From: Diplodia intermedia
Taxonomy: Eukaryota; Ascomycota; Dothideomycetes; Botryosphaeriales; Botryosphaeriaceae
Length of the DNA stretch: 64,000 nt
Assembly (NCBI GenBank): GCA_021495925.1
Contig: JAKEKT010000011.1
Coordinates: 124,001 to 188,000, forward strand
Direction of reading: 5' to 3'
Positions within the stretch are counted from its first letter, which is position 1, and every line of letters starts with the position of its first letter. The translations under genes and the position numbers were made by a program. The notes under the pieces are model-generated. The model was not told the DNA's origin, ran no database searches, and worked only from the letters and a program-made list of their open reading frames with translations. Shown piece after piece: positions 23,385-35,383 of the stretch.

Positions 23385-26300
23385 GAAGTGGGGGAGTTCG
23401 TCAAGGTAATCGGTGAAGGTGGTGCGGGGTTGCGATGCGACGAGGGGTGGAGGATGGCATGTCTGGGATGAAATTATGGCCCACTATACCTTAGATGCAT
23501 ATGCCTTATTATTAACAACGAGCGATACTTACGATACTCAGTTATAGAAACCTCCGTCAGAAATGCCGCGTCTATCCTCGCCGATCTCGCATCTCATGCA
23601 TAAACAAGTTTTCGACGTGTTGCCTGGCCACGCTAACGGCTCCGATTCGCCCATCGACGCGGCACGCAAGACCTTTCCCGACCCTCTTCGAACCCAGAGT
23701 CCAGCTGGCTCAGGGACAAACCATCTCCCAGCCACATTCGTCACTGCTGCAACCATACACAATCTACACTTTTGCGTGGAATGCGTCTCCGCCACAGGCG
23801 GCTGCAAAAAGGAGTAAGCCTACCTACATCTCTCACAGAGATATTGCACCCAACTTCTGCAGTTCTATATCTGGATGTGTTGGTAAAGTCTTAGAACTCG
23901 TACTTATGTCTAGATGCTTGAAGCAAGTAACGGACCTGCGTGGGGCACAGGTCGATCCAAATCCTCTGCGAACCCCCATGCTCCGGAAAACATACCCAAA
24001 ACTCCATGATGCGGGAGAGAAATCGAGATCTGACGTCTACCACGATGAGGCATCTGCCTCGTACATACAAAACGAGGAAGTCTGTGGCGGACGACGGGCG
24101 CCCCGCCCACTCCCGTCTCTCGCTCGACGCGGGATGCGGCCACAACACCAAGGGTTTCCGTGTCCCCTCCTCCGCCCTTCCCCATGCAGGGACCTGATTC
24201 ATACCGCGATGTTGTAACCGGGGCCGCGGTCGTCCGGCCACCACCCGTCGATCACGTTACTCGCATGTGCCCACTTTCTTCACACGCATATCGAGCGCCG
24301 GGATGATCGTCGCCGCAAGGCATTCCGCCTCGCGCGCGGACGACGGGGGAGAATTGAGACGCGAAGAGACCGGCGCTGGCCTGTTTGCGTATGCATCTCC
24401 ACCCCAACCCGCCTTTTCCGTTATTCCCACAAATGGTCCCTTTGTTTTCTTCTCCCCTCGTAACTTACTCTCCCGCTATTCCTTCCCTTTTACCCGAAGA
24501 TCCAATCGGCGTTCGTAGTTGATGAGTCTCTGCTACGTAGCGCGTGTCAAGGATGACCGCCGTATCTACCTGCTGGACACCGAACCGCGGGGGCTAGCGC
24601 TTACGGAGTCAGCTCCGACCGATATTTCGGGCCGGTTGTCGGTGGGAATGGGAGGTCCGGTAATAGTAGTGATCGAGGATCGGATTGGCGATTGTCAGTT
24701 CGCCGGCGCCGGTCTGCAATGGCATGTGGAGGAAGGAGTGACGATGATGCAAGGCGGGGGCGACGATGTGGAGGCAACGGCAAAAAAAAAATTGAATAAA
24801 AAATAAAAAAGATGGGGTTCAGTAGTAATGATGACGGAGTCAGAAAGGGGGGGAGGAGAATCCGATGTAATGATAGTCATGGGGGTTGAACTCTTTGCCG
24901 TGCGTGCTGTGCGTCATTTGCGGTCCGTCTGGCGAGCGGGATCTAATAAGGCCTTGATCGATCTGCTTTTTCCCATGTTTGCGCGATTCATGTTTCAGAA
25001 TCATCACAGGAGCGCTCGATGGCCTTTCTTTGGTTCAGTAGTACTAAGAAAGGAAAGGTGATGCACACCATCAGTATCACGGCCACCACATCGTTTATCG
25101 CCCCATGCCCCTCGATCCGATATGAAGCGGGGATTAGAGTTGGCCATGGCAGGATATGGGCTCGAATCGAGTATAACCGAAAAGCAAATCATTGAGCCTG
25201 TATGGAGATCACCTATCGAGGCAGAACAACACACCTAGCTGCGCATGGGCCTGACTCGTCACTCAGTCTCGTCTTCAGATCATCCAATAACAATGAGTCT
25301 TGAATCAAACATGTGCACGATATGCGGTTGTACCAAGCATGACTGCTGGCCTGCCCTAGTCTTGCCGGCCGGAGATTTTGCTCGTGTGCTACACGAATCT
25401 CAAACTACCAGTGTCAAACACCGGACGACTAAGGCCACGTGGGGTCCCGCGTCTTGTTCCAGTATGAATTTTTTGTGGAGTCGAGGAAGTTAACAAGCGA
25501 CACAGGAGACGTAGAGACAGAAAAGGAGACAGAGCGTGTGTGTGTGCGTGTCTGGTAGTTAGACAGAACTAAGCCATATTGCATGTACTAATAATGATGG
25601 TCGCATCGCACACCGCAGCAGTAGCGCCGATCCGCACACGGGCCGGACAAAAGGAGGGAGCAGGAGGGGGGAAAAGAGACACGACAACTAGCAGCAGCAG
25701 GAGTACACATGGTGAGCCAACTGCGCATGCAGCTGGAAGGCGCGCGAGCGGGCGCACGCCGCAGACGCGCGGATCAGCAAATAGTGTGGCGCTAACGAAC
25801 ACAGACTAACTAAGCAACGGCGAGAACCGTTGTTGGCTGCAGCAAGAGACGACGCCACCACCACCTGCATCGTGCAGTAGTGCTAAGCAGTGGTATGGGT
25901 TCGCCGGGGACAGTGCGCCACCTCGCGCTATTGGACCAATAATGCTTGTTGAGAGCTGCGAGGAAGCGGAAGAGAAACCGTCAAACAATGACAGGATTTA
26001 GACTGCAACCATGAGCGCTGGTGGCGTCGGCTCGTCCAGATGGGTGTCTGAACAACACGGCCGGCGCTAAGTTGCGTATACCCGGAACGACGCTATGCCG
26101 ACCTATCACCCCCCCAGTTTGTGGGGCCCGCAATTCGTACCAACCGCCGGCTGTGAGATGGGAGTGTACATACCAGTGTTGCCTGTAGACTGCAAGCAGC
26201 CGTGTACCTGCTTGCCTATAAGACTACCGCGATCCGGGCAGATGAAGGATCTGCTGCAAGTGTGGCTCAGCTAGATTGAATGCTGACTGCAATGGTGACG

Positions 26301-28028
26301 AAGGGGAGGCTCCGCTCGACTGTTTCCCAGCGCCGACGAGTAGCGTGGAATTGGACCGAGCGTATACAGCAGAATGTCAACAAGATGGTGTCGTATTAAC
26401 AAGGAATGAGCAAGGCGACCGAGGCAGACAGTCCTTAGCAATCGATAGTGCGTGTAGTGATCCAAGCTGGAGGCTCTACGGCGCAGGCCGGATCCGGAGC
26501 CCATGTCCTGTAGGGGTAGTGTGAAGGATACGATCGACATAGCCCGCTAGCAGCCCCCGGTGGGAGTTTTAGGCAGCGCGCCTGTCAACGGCCACAGTCG
26601 AAGAATTGTTATAGACCAAACATTCACGGCCAGCATCGAGGATCCTAACGGCATCGCCGTCATATATCGCAACAACCAAGGCATGGGAGCAGTCCCGTAG
26701 CGCGCATCGATCGGCCCGCATCGGGCAGCGCTCTAGTGGGCAGCGCAACGCGTACCTCTTGGCCCTTCTTGCCACCTTTGGGATGCAGCCCGCCCGCTTC
26801 CGAGCGTAGGCTCGGCCGTCGGCGACAAGCGTTTCCCCAGCCTCTGCCTGCCATGTCCAAAGCAAGGGTGCTATTTGCAGCAACCGCGTCACCCAGTCGT
26901 TCGGCCGTACAGTTGCTTGCGGCGCTGCAGAGAGCCTCCTGCGTCCCTTGTTGGAAGCCTAAAAAGGAGTCGGATCGGAGTTGTTAGCCGCTCGGCAGAT
27001 TTGACCTCGGCCGCGGTTCGGGCCTGGGTTGAGTGACGTTCGCTTGACGAGTCCATGCTCTTGGATTCCCCATCGACATTCCATCCTAGTCATCGCTCGC
27101 AAGGAGGCAAACAGAGCGACCATGGCAATAATGCGTCCTTCGGAGATTGCAAACGGAAGTCTGGCTGTCGGCGTTGCATCGAGTGCAAAGGTGCTGCGGC
27201 CCGTACCTTGCACCGTGCCCCGGCTAAAGCATCTGCCGGGTGCCATCCGACGTTAGGGAGGAAAGACAACAAGAAAAGAAGGTGGGAAGGTAACCCGCCA
27301 AATTGATTTTGTACTCTGTTCAGTGAGAACCATGTGGAACAAGAAGCAGGAAAAGGAAACTTTTTTGTTTTTCGATACCCAGCGCGGCAAAGCGAAATAT
27401 GAAACGCCTGGCCGAACTTTAAAACTTCGAGAGGGAATAGCAAGAGCAGAAGTTCATCCCAGCATCCCACGCCATATTTGTGTCGCACAAGGAAGAAACG
27501 GGATGTGCCAGAATAGACCAAGAAGACGACAGCGTCTTCCGCGTCGTAAGAGACCGAGAAGCCTCACAATAGACAGAACAGAGACGGGAGGTATAGAAAA
27601 AGAAAGCAAGTACGGATGGCAAAATCCCACTCCACGCAATGCAACTAGTGACAGCAAAAGCCAAAATGCTTCGCGGAGAGGAGTGAACCAGAGGGGGGAA
27701 TCTGTGAAGGGTGAGGGCCCAAGGACAAATGGACGACGCTTGCACGCAGCCCCGATTTCCAGTCCTCTTTTAAGAATTGAAGGGCAAATCCAACCAGCCA
27801 TTCTATGCGCAGAATTGCATCTCAGGAAAAACAAAAACAAAAAGTCAACATCGCACCTTCTATAAAGGACGAAGAAACGCCTCGCGTACGCAGTTCGATC
27901 GAAAGCATCCATGAAGCGTGGGGAATATGAGTCGTGACGCAGCTCGTCTCGCGAGCCAAATGCCGGTGTCGACGTTTCGTGTGCAAGCGGAATGAAGGTC
28001 GTCGTGTCCGTCGAGTCAGGCGAGTAGC
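23385..28028. other. 4.6 kb convergent interval without a recognisable gene
   Basis: Both flanking genes converge here, so no promoter is required, yet the interval is 4.6 kb. Open frames up to about 180 residues occur on both strands but have no domains and no consistent splice signals. Visible landmarks are an A-rich run at 24780-24808, an inverted CCAAT pair (ATTGGACCAAT) at 25930-25940, and purine-rich sequence at 27240-27860. I could not identify a transposon, tRNA or snRNA. Confidence 0.45.
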
Positions 28029-30567
28029 TCAGAACATGCCGTCGCCCATCCCTGCCATCCCTGCGCCTGCAACGTTGACATTCATGCCTTGCAGGTTCGC
28101 AGCGCTGAGCAGGTTCATTGCGTTGAGCTTGAGCTCCGGATTGCATGGCGGCGAGTGCGCGCGGTGGTATTTCAACCCGTTCAGGTTCTTGTACCGCTTG
28201 CCGCACGTCTCGCACCGGTACGGCTTTTCCTTCTCCATGCCGACGGTGCCAGGATATGGCACGGAAGTCTCCGGATCGACAATGGAAAAGGTGCCGTCGG
28301 AGTTTTCCTTGAGCTGTTGATTTTGGTGTCCGTGCTGTGCAGGAATCCGAGCGTTAGTCATGGTGATCATTCAATTTTTTGGTCATCAGGAGCCCTTTAC
28401 TCACCTGCTTGTGGTACTTCAGACCGTTCTGGTTCTTGTAAGCCTTTTCGCACCCAATGACCGGGCATTTGAACGGCTTGATTTCTTCGCCAGGGAAGAT
28501 GCCACCGTTGGCCATGAGCAGTTGCTGTGCGCGGAGCTGCTTGGCGAGCTCGCTGTCCGTGCCAAGCTTTCCTTGCCGCAGTGCAAATTGCAACTGCTGT
28601 GGCGTTAGTCCTCCGCCTTGCTTGCTGTACAGCCGTTTAGCCGGCTGGTCTATTGTGCCATCGAAGCCGTCGTAGCCGCTTGTGTTGAAGCCCATGTTTC
28701 CGAATTCCATGTTGTTGCCCTGCATCATCTGCGCGTTCATGCCCATGGGCAGCCCGCCAAAGTAGTTGCCGAGGTCCTGGTCAAACTCGCCGGGAGTGCC
28801 CGGCACCGACGAATCCGGCGTTCTCTGCGACTGGCCAGCACCGCCCAGCGTTGGCGTATTAACCGAGGACACGGTGGGGTTGTTTTGCAGAGGGAAGCCA
28901 GGATGGCTAGTGTTGGGCGTAGTGGGAGTCGATGTCCTGAAAGCCTGGTTTTGGACGTTGTTTGCGAGGTTGATGTTCAGCTGCGGCTGTCGGTCGTTGT
29001 TCTGACCAAATTGCGGCGGTTGCGAGCTGAACTGCGAGGGCGGTCCACCCATCGGCGTCTGTGGGTCATCCATTTCCATATCCTCCAGGGTGTCCATGTC
29101 TTGCACGGTCGAGAGCTGGCTCTTGTTGAACCCGTTGCTCGTAAACTGCTGATTTTGGAACTGCTGGGGCCTGAAGCCGTTTTGTTGTTGGGGCATTTGC
29201 TGGTTCTCTGCCTGCTGAGGGTTGATGCCGCCGCCGGAAGAAATGGAATTCCTTCCGCCGTTGATGAAGCCACCCTGGCCGGATACCGATGGCCTCTGCA
29301 TGGTTGCGGACGGTGCCGCGTGGAATTCTTCAAAATGCTGCAGCAGCTCGTGCAGCGAATCCAGCGTGAGACCGCAGCAGTTGAAGTCCTTCATGAAGTT
29401 CGCCTCCATCTTTGGTAGATACGAAGAAGAATGGAAGGAAGGGGAGCGACCGAAGGTGTATGGCGACGTACCAGCCATCACGATGCTGTTGAACGCGAAT
29501 TAGTCGGGGGCAATTGTCGAAAATGGGTGGATGGGGAAGGGAATGCCGGAGAAGCGGCCCATGAAATGCCCATGACGTAGCTGGTCTAAAGACGGCACGG
29601 GCTACGGATTACTCGTTTCGAGCATAGCTCCCGCAGATCTGAATCTTTGGGATGGGACTGGAATGGTGGGGGTGGGGATTTGGGACACATACTCGTCTCG
29701 GATCCAGCTGCCGACAGAGACACCACCCCAGCTCATGCCGTTAAGCAAGCTGCCAGCGGTGGTGCTCTCTCGCCGCGGACGATCCTTCATGGATATCGGG
29801 CGAGCTCCAGTGCCGTAGTATGAGCCAATGTGGCTAATGGAGTCTTGCCGGCCGCCTATGCTTAGGCGGGCATCATTGCCACTCCTCGGAGCCGAGGTCG
29901 GCGTGGCTATGGGCTGGGCTGCAGCTCCCTGGAGGGCAGCGCTGAGAGTTGATGTCTGGTTCCGCGGCGAGGTTGAATTCTGCCGGGACGTGGCGATATC
30001 CACAGGGCCGTCGATGGCCGCCATCTGTGCCGCACGGTGAGTCGCCTGGGGGTGCGAAAGCGGTGGCTGCCCGATCCCGAGAGGCGGAGGCGAGGCGGGA
30101 AGCAGCGGGAGCGTGCAGTCGGTGGCGTCGTCAAACAAAATGTCCCCGTCAAACTCGAGCGGGTCAAGGTGCTGGGCGTCGTTGGGCTGGCCCCAAGGCG
30201 TGTGTTGCCAGGAGAAGTGGAGGCCCTTCCCCTTCGTGGGAGACCCAAAATCGGGCTCGGGGTGGCGGAAGACGGGAGTTGTGACGGGAGTGGGGTCGGC
30301 GGTGCTCTCGCGGTCGCGGTCGGAGGCGGAGGGAGAGTTGGGATAGTTGGAGAGAGGAGGAGGCGTCTGTAGGGAAGCCAGCTTCTCGGTGGAGCGGCGG
30401 ACGGCGGTTATGTCAATCGGCGTGCCAGGCTCGGCGAGTGGGATCGGCTCAGTCGGTGGAGCCGCTGGATCGAACCAAGCAGGTGGAACGCGGCGCTGAG
30501 CAGTGGCAGGACGCGCGAGCCAGGCCAAATTAACGGAGTGGATGCGGATGGCGAGGGCGGCGGGCAC
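28029..30567 (-). CDS. SFP1: Zinc-finger growth regulator Sfp1
   Basis: Sfp1 links nutrient and TOR signalling to ribosome biogenesis and cell size (yeast knowledge). Three exons join in frame: 30567-29693, 29485-28405 and 28334-28029, about 753 residues. The first intron is long (207 bases); its removal restores [23 protein letters not shown], so the upstream and downstream frames are one gene. An atypical finger [22 protein letters not shown] lies in the middle. Near the C-terminus is the split finger pair: [22 protein letters not shown] and [20 protein letters not shown], separated by about 40 residues. Between these the protein is rich in Gln and Asn. The 5' end is unresolved: the first exon frame is open back to a TAG at 30660 but has no ATG until 30024, and 30567 is a GTG. 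A small upstream exon or non-AUG initiation is needed. Confidence 0.85.
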
Positions 30568-32379
30568 GGTTAGGTAACTAAGGCGGCGGCGCTGAGCAGC
30601 GGAACGGTTGACTCGCCTGGCGCTATGATGCAGTCGGCCAATGGCGGCCGGAACTAACTAGCAGGGCCGCAAGTCGGCTGCGGGCTGGCGGCGCTGGGTA
30701 CGAGACGTGTCGCGGCGAGTGGTGCTGGGCTTGGGGGCGGAACGCTCGCGCATGTGACGGCACGGGAGCTGAGAGGGCTGATGCTAAGCTGGAGGTGCGA
30801 GGCAGGTGAGGCATGATGCTGCACAGCGGCGGCAGCAGCATTAATCACTGCTCTGCCATCCCTTCGGCCCTTCCCTGGCGTCGCGCGCGCCACAAGCAGC
30901 GCAACAGGGCTACCGTTGCTGGCGGCAGCCTTCTCGAAGCTCGCCGGAGAGTGGACTAGATGGGGCCGGGCCACACGTGGAGACGGATCTGTCCTGCTCG
31001 CTGCGTGGTGCTGGGGGGCAGCGGCAAGGCAGCGCAACGCACCCCTCGCTTCCGTGACCTCATGGCCTGCGTGCGAATGAGTCGCCCGCCCAGGCATGCG
31101 CAAGTCGATCCACAGCCTTCTGCGCCAGCCTCCGCCGGCCGCCCGCCTCCTCCACGTCGTCACCACTGCAAGCGAACAGCACGCAGGACCCTGAGGGAGC
31201 TTCCTCGGGCAGAACGGTGACGCCGCTGCACCGCTGCGCACGACCGCCGCGTCGTTTCAGCCAGTGGGGCTGCCGGACTTCTCTCCACTGCCTGGCAACG
31301 ACGCCGCCGCGGCCACGCAGACCATGGACAACCGTGGGCGGGAACCCTTCCCCAGAGGGCCGAGGACCCGTTTCCCGCCAGGCCCATGGCGCAATAGGCT
31401 GCTGGAACCTTTTTGTTCCTGCCCGGCCCTACGGCGAAACGCCAGGCGCGCTGCCCTCGGCGGTGGGATCGGCCAAGCCCAGCGTCGTCTCTTGCGCGCG
31501 CATGCAAGTGCTTGGTCCACCGTGATGATCGCCCTCGGCCGTGCCTGATGCTGTGCTGTGTCACGCCGCAGGGCCGCCGCCCGTCACCGACCAGAGCCAC
31601 GGAGCTGCATGCGGAGGCTCGTCGCCATCCAAATTTCCATTGAGCCCGCCGGAGCGCGCCATGCGCCTCGGCCACATTCTGGAGGCGCGTCCTGCCCTGC
31701 CAATTCGCACTGGCCAAAATCGCCGTTGCCGACGCCGGCGCGCTCCCGTTTAGCTAGACAGCCTGCAGACTGGTTGCCCAGGGCGGTCAGGACCTGAACG
31801 GCCGCTTACCCTGGTCCGTCACGGGGCACGTGCTGCATCCCACACACCGGGCTTCAACGACTAGCTCTGTGATTACTGATTCTGTATTGTCATGTCGAGC
31901 CTCACCAATAAGCAATAGGGCTCGCTCTTCGGCCTCGCCAGCAAGCAAGACGGCTGCGCCGGGGGCGTGGCCGCCTCGTGGAACGCAACGCCCCAAATAG
32001 CCGCGGTAAGCTGTCGGGCGGCTATTGTATAACGCGGTGCGGCAGCCCACTAAAATGGTCCCTGAAAACCGACCCCAGCGCTGAGGACAAGCTCTTCCAG
32101 AGATTCACCCTAGCCCGCCCCGAGACGCCCGCCCAACAATCATGCAGAAGAGCCTCATGGTGGTCCCGGCATTTTGCCCATCCGGCCATCCTAGTGAGCC
32201 CGCCTTCTACTTCGGGCTGCCAGCGCAGCTCCGCAAATAATACCCGTTACCTGACAACAACGGGTCGGAGAATCCTTCATGCAGACGTAATAGGTGCTGG
32301 CCTTTCGCATTCAACTTTGTGCCGCATCTCCCGTGTGCATATCCCGGCTGCCGTACTTCCCGAAGCGAATGCGTCGATC
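30568..32379. other. SFP1 upstream region and DUS3 3' flank
   Basis: 1.8 kb of GC-rich sequence. Any missing 5' exon of SFP1 should be here; candidate ATGs on the minus strand are at 30753 and 30815, but I could not join either convincingly. Frames of up to 195 residues on the minus strand (for example 31241-30654) look compositional rather than coding. Confidence 0.4.
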
Positions 32380-34808
32380 TCAGCCCTCCGCTTCCATCTC
32401 GTAGGCATTCGACTTGTGTTTTGGCGTGAACTTGAACGTTTCAGGCGCCTTGCCAAGGAACATCTCGCTGATTTTGATCCAGTCCTTATAATGGTCCGAC
32501 GCCATCAGCGTCTCCAGTTCGTCGCGGCCCTTAAAGGCTGGTGCCCGGTCTTGGATGTTCGGCGGCAGGTGCTCCAAAAGGCCGATCGGCGTGTATCGGC
32601 AAGTGAAGCTGAGCCACTCCATCAGGAAGCGACGAGTCGTGCCGACGCCCATTTCGTCAGACCCCCACGTCTCCAGCCCGTACTTGACGAACCTCTCAAT
32701 GTACGCCAGGCGCTCAGATGACCGCTTATCGAGGTACTGCTCCTGTTCGATTTCCTCGAAGATCCACGGCTTGATAAGCGCACCGCGCGCTACCATGACG
32801 GAATCGACCTTGTGCTCGTTGATAGCCCTGTAGTAGTCCGCATGCGAGTAACAATCGCCGTTGCCAACAAAGTAGACTTTGCCGCCATTGGGCAGGTGCC
32901 GCGGATCGGCATCCGAGGCTGTGTCAATCACTGCAGCTCTTTCGGTATTGAGCCGATTAATCAGCGCTGCGACCTCTGAGATGTAAGCCCAATCGGCCGA
33001 TCTGGTGTAGCGTTGCTGACGACTCCTACCATGCAGCGTGACGGCAGCCACGCCGCAAGGACCTTCTCCGGATTTGCGAGCCTCCGGGGTGCCAAGAACC
33101 AGCCTTTGGACCAACTTCTCCGCAGTAGGCTCGTTGTCCTTGACTCCCATGCGAATCTTGACAGTGATAGGGATGTTCTCCGAGACGGCGTTCATGCCAC
33201 GCAGCATCTTGTCAAGCTTTCCGTGTGCATCAAGCAGGGCAGATCCGGCGCCCTGCCGATATACGAGATCTATCGGACAGCCGCAGTTGAGGTCAATGGC
33301 GCGAAGGTGGGGTGCCAGGGCGGTCAGGACCTCGACCGTCTTGAGTGCAATCCACGGCTTGTTCCCCGCAACCTGGGCGCCAAACTTGAGGTCTTTGCTG
33401 TTTTCATATCCAGCGACGACGTCACTTTTGCCGAGAAACTTCGGCGGCGTAGCTTCCGACTCATGAGCTTTGATCAAAGCCCACTCGCTCTTAGCTCCTT
33501 GAACCAGCGGCAATCCCATCGCCATCTCGGACCAGGTGACCTGCGCGCCGAGGTCCACACACAGACGCCGAAACGGGAGGTTGCCCTGGGTTGTGAGGGG
33601 AGCTAGAACGGGAGTTTCCGGGCCATAGTAAATTCGGCGCTTCTCTGACGGCAAGAATGGAGGCTCTTTGTACTGTGCTCTGTTGTCCTCCTTGGCGTCT
33701 TTGGCCTCTGCGTCACCGGCAGGCGCGGGATCCTTCTTCTTCGGCTCCTCGTTGAACTGGCTGAGATACTCCAAGTAGGCATCGGCCTTCGGCGTCTTCC
33801 TCTTCTTCTTGCTCAGCTCGATCTTAGCTTGTGGAGAAACGACGTTGACGTGACCCAGCTCGTCACCCAGCTCGGCTTTTGCCTTATCAGCCCTAGCCTT
33901 CCGCTCGGGATCCTCGATGAGGACAAGTTCCTGGCGGCCATCCGGATGCGCCACCTCCTCTGAATGGGTGCCCGCCAGGCGACACTTCCAGCCAGCGGGG
34001 CACCAACCTCTGACATCCCAGACTGGGCATAGCGTGAAGGTCGAGAGATCCTCGCGTTTACCCTCTTTGAGGTACTTGCGGATATCGTGCTCGTACTTGC
34101 ACTTGGCTCCGAACTGGCATACCTTCTGGGAGAACTCATTGCTGAAGGCCACGGTGGAACAAAGCTGAAGGGCGTCGCGTTGCTTGAGGTGCTCTCGGGC
34201 TTTATTCTGGCCCCTCTCTTTGTCCTTCTTTCCCCTCTTCCCCGCCTTTTGCTCACCGTCTTGGGCGGTATGCTTTGAGGCTTCAGCAGCGTCATCGTCT
34301 GGGTCCTTCTGGGCCACGGTTCGGCCGTGTCTCAAAAAGGCCGGGTCGACAAGATACCTGCGAGTCATTAGTCTGAGAGGCGTCCAATATCGGCGTCATA
34401 GCCCGTGGACTTACTCAGGCTTGATCGGCGCGACCCCCTTCTGTCTATCGCGGCCGTTGGAGTCCGCTTGGCCTGCGTTCGCTACGTCAGAGCAAGTCTT
34501 CGATGGGCATTGCGACTGCGATCGCGGGTACCTTTGTCCAATTTGACGCGCTTCGTAGGGGAGCTCTCGAACTCACCTCCCTGAGGCGGGGATGCTGGAT
34601 CAGGTAGGCCGTGGCGCTCGATCTTCTCAGCCTTGGTCATGGCCGAGTCGCCAGGCAATGGCGGCTGAGGCGGGTGAGCTGGTTCAGTGGTGACGGTTCC
34701 AGACGGCGGCGGCACTAATGGGGCCGACTCGTCGATGGGGTTCGGCGGGGCAGCTGCCGAAGTTGCCGGCACGGGCTCGGTGGGAGGAACGCCGTCTCCG
34801 CCAGGCAT
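32380..34808 (-). CDS. DUS3: tRNA-dihydrouridine(47) synthase Dus3
   Basis: Dus3 is an FMN enzyme that reduces uridine 47 in the variable loop of tRNAs, using NADPH (family knowledge). Three exons join in frame: 34808-34532, 34472-34415 and 34357-32380, giving 770 residues. After a Pro-rich N-terminus come two CCCH zinc fingers, [11 protein letters not shown] and [16 protein letters not shown] with a following TH, as in yeast and human Dus3. The flavin barrel starts at [17 protein letters not shown], with the catalytic cysteine in [17 protein letters not shown], then [32 protein letters not shown] and [13 protein letters not shown]. The C-terminal helical RNA-binding part contains [15 protein letters not shown]. 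The small second exon encodes [19 protein letters not shown], which precedes the conserved YLVDPAFLR. It is divergent from the TINC gene. Confidence 0.95.
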
Positions 34809-35383
34809 TTTGCGAAAAGTGAGGGCACGCGTGACTTGAGATGCAGTATCTACAGCTCGGGTGGGAATGGTGTTGGCCGAGCAAGGAAAGATGCCTGCCG
34901 AAACGGCGTGACAGAAGCCGCAACTTTGACGGACCGGATCCCCGGCCTGAGGAATATGCGGCAGTACTCGAGTCTTGCTGAGTCGAAGGGTGGTTTTTAG
35001 CTGAGGTTGATGGAAGTCGAGGTGGAAGAGAAAATCTTCGTGGATGCGGAGTCACGTGCAACGCTATCGCAGCGGACCAATTAGGTAGTGGTTGCGGGCT
35101 GGGGCAGTCCAAGCGCTGAAACAGGCACGGCTGGGGCAATGCAGGTGCAAGCCGTCAATGCACGTCATGCGCCTGGATCTTTGGTCGGTGGGAGTGGCGA
35201 AAGATGTGCAGTTTGCGTGGAGGAGCACCGGCGTCGAGGTGAAGGGTTGCAGCAGCGAAGACCGGGCTGGTCCGAGCGCCGGTCGCGCGCACCTGCCTAG
35301 CAACGCGTGTTTACACCACTCTGCCGACTTGTCTCCCCAACACCAATCTCGCCCGCCGTTCCGCACCCAACGCCAGGCCTCAA
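34809..35383. promoter_or_regulatory. Divergent promoter of DUS3 and TINC
   Basis: 575 bases separate the start codons. An E-box core TCACGTG is at 35052-35058, followed by a CCAAT box within GGACCAATTAGG at about 35074-35085. Both are compatible with either orientation. Assignment is by position and motif only. Confidence 0.5.

Noticed and set aside
25140..25200. Possible tRNA B-box-like sequence (GGCTCGAATC)
   Set aside because: No matching A-box at the right distance and no cloverleaf could be folded by eye.
29602..30567. Separate gene upstream of SFP1
   Set aside because: Splicing 29692-29486 joins this frame to the zinc-finger frame and restores a continuous motif, so it is the first part of SFP1.
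30654..31241. 195-residue minus-strand frame upstream of SFP1
   Set aside because: Considered as the missing SFP1 start exon, but no donor-acceptor pair joins it convincingly to the known frame, and the sequence looks compositional.
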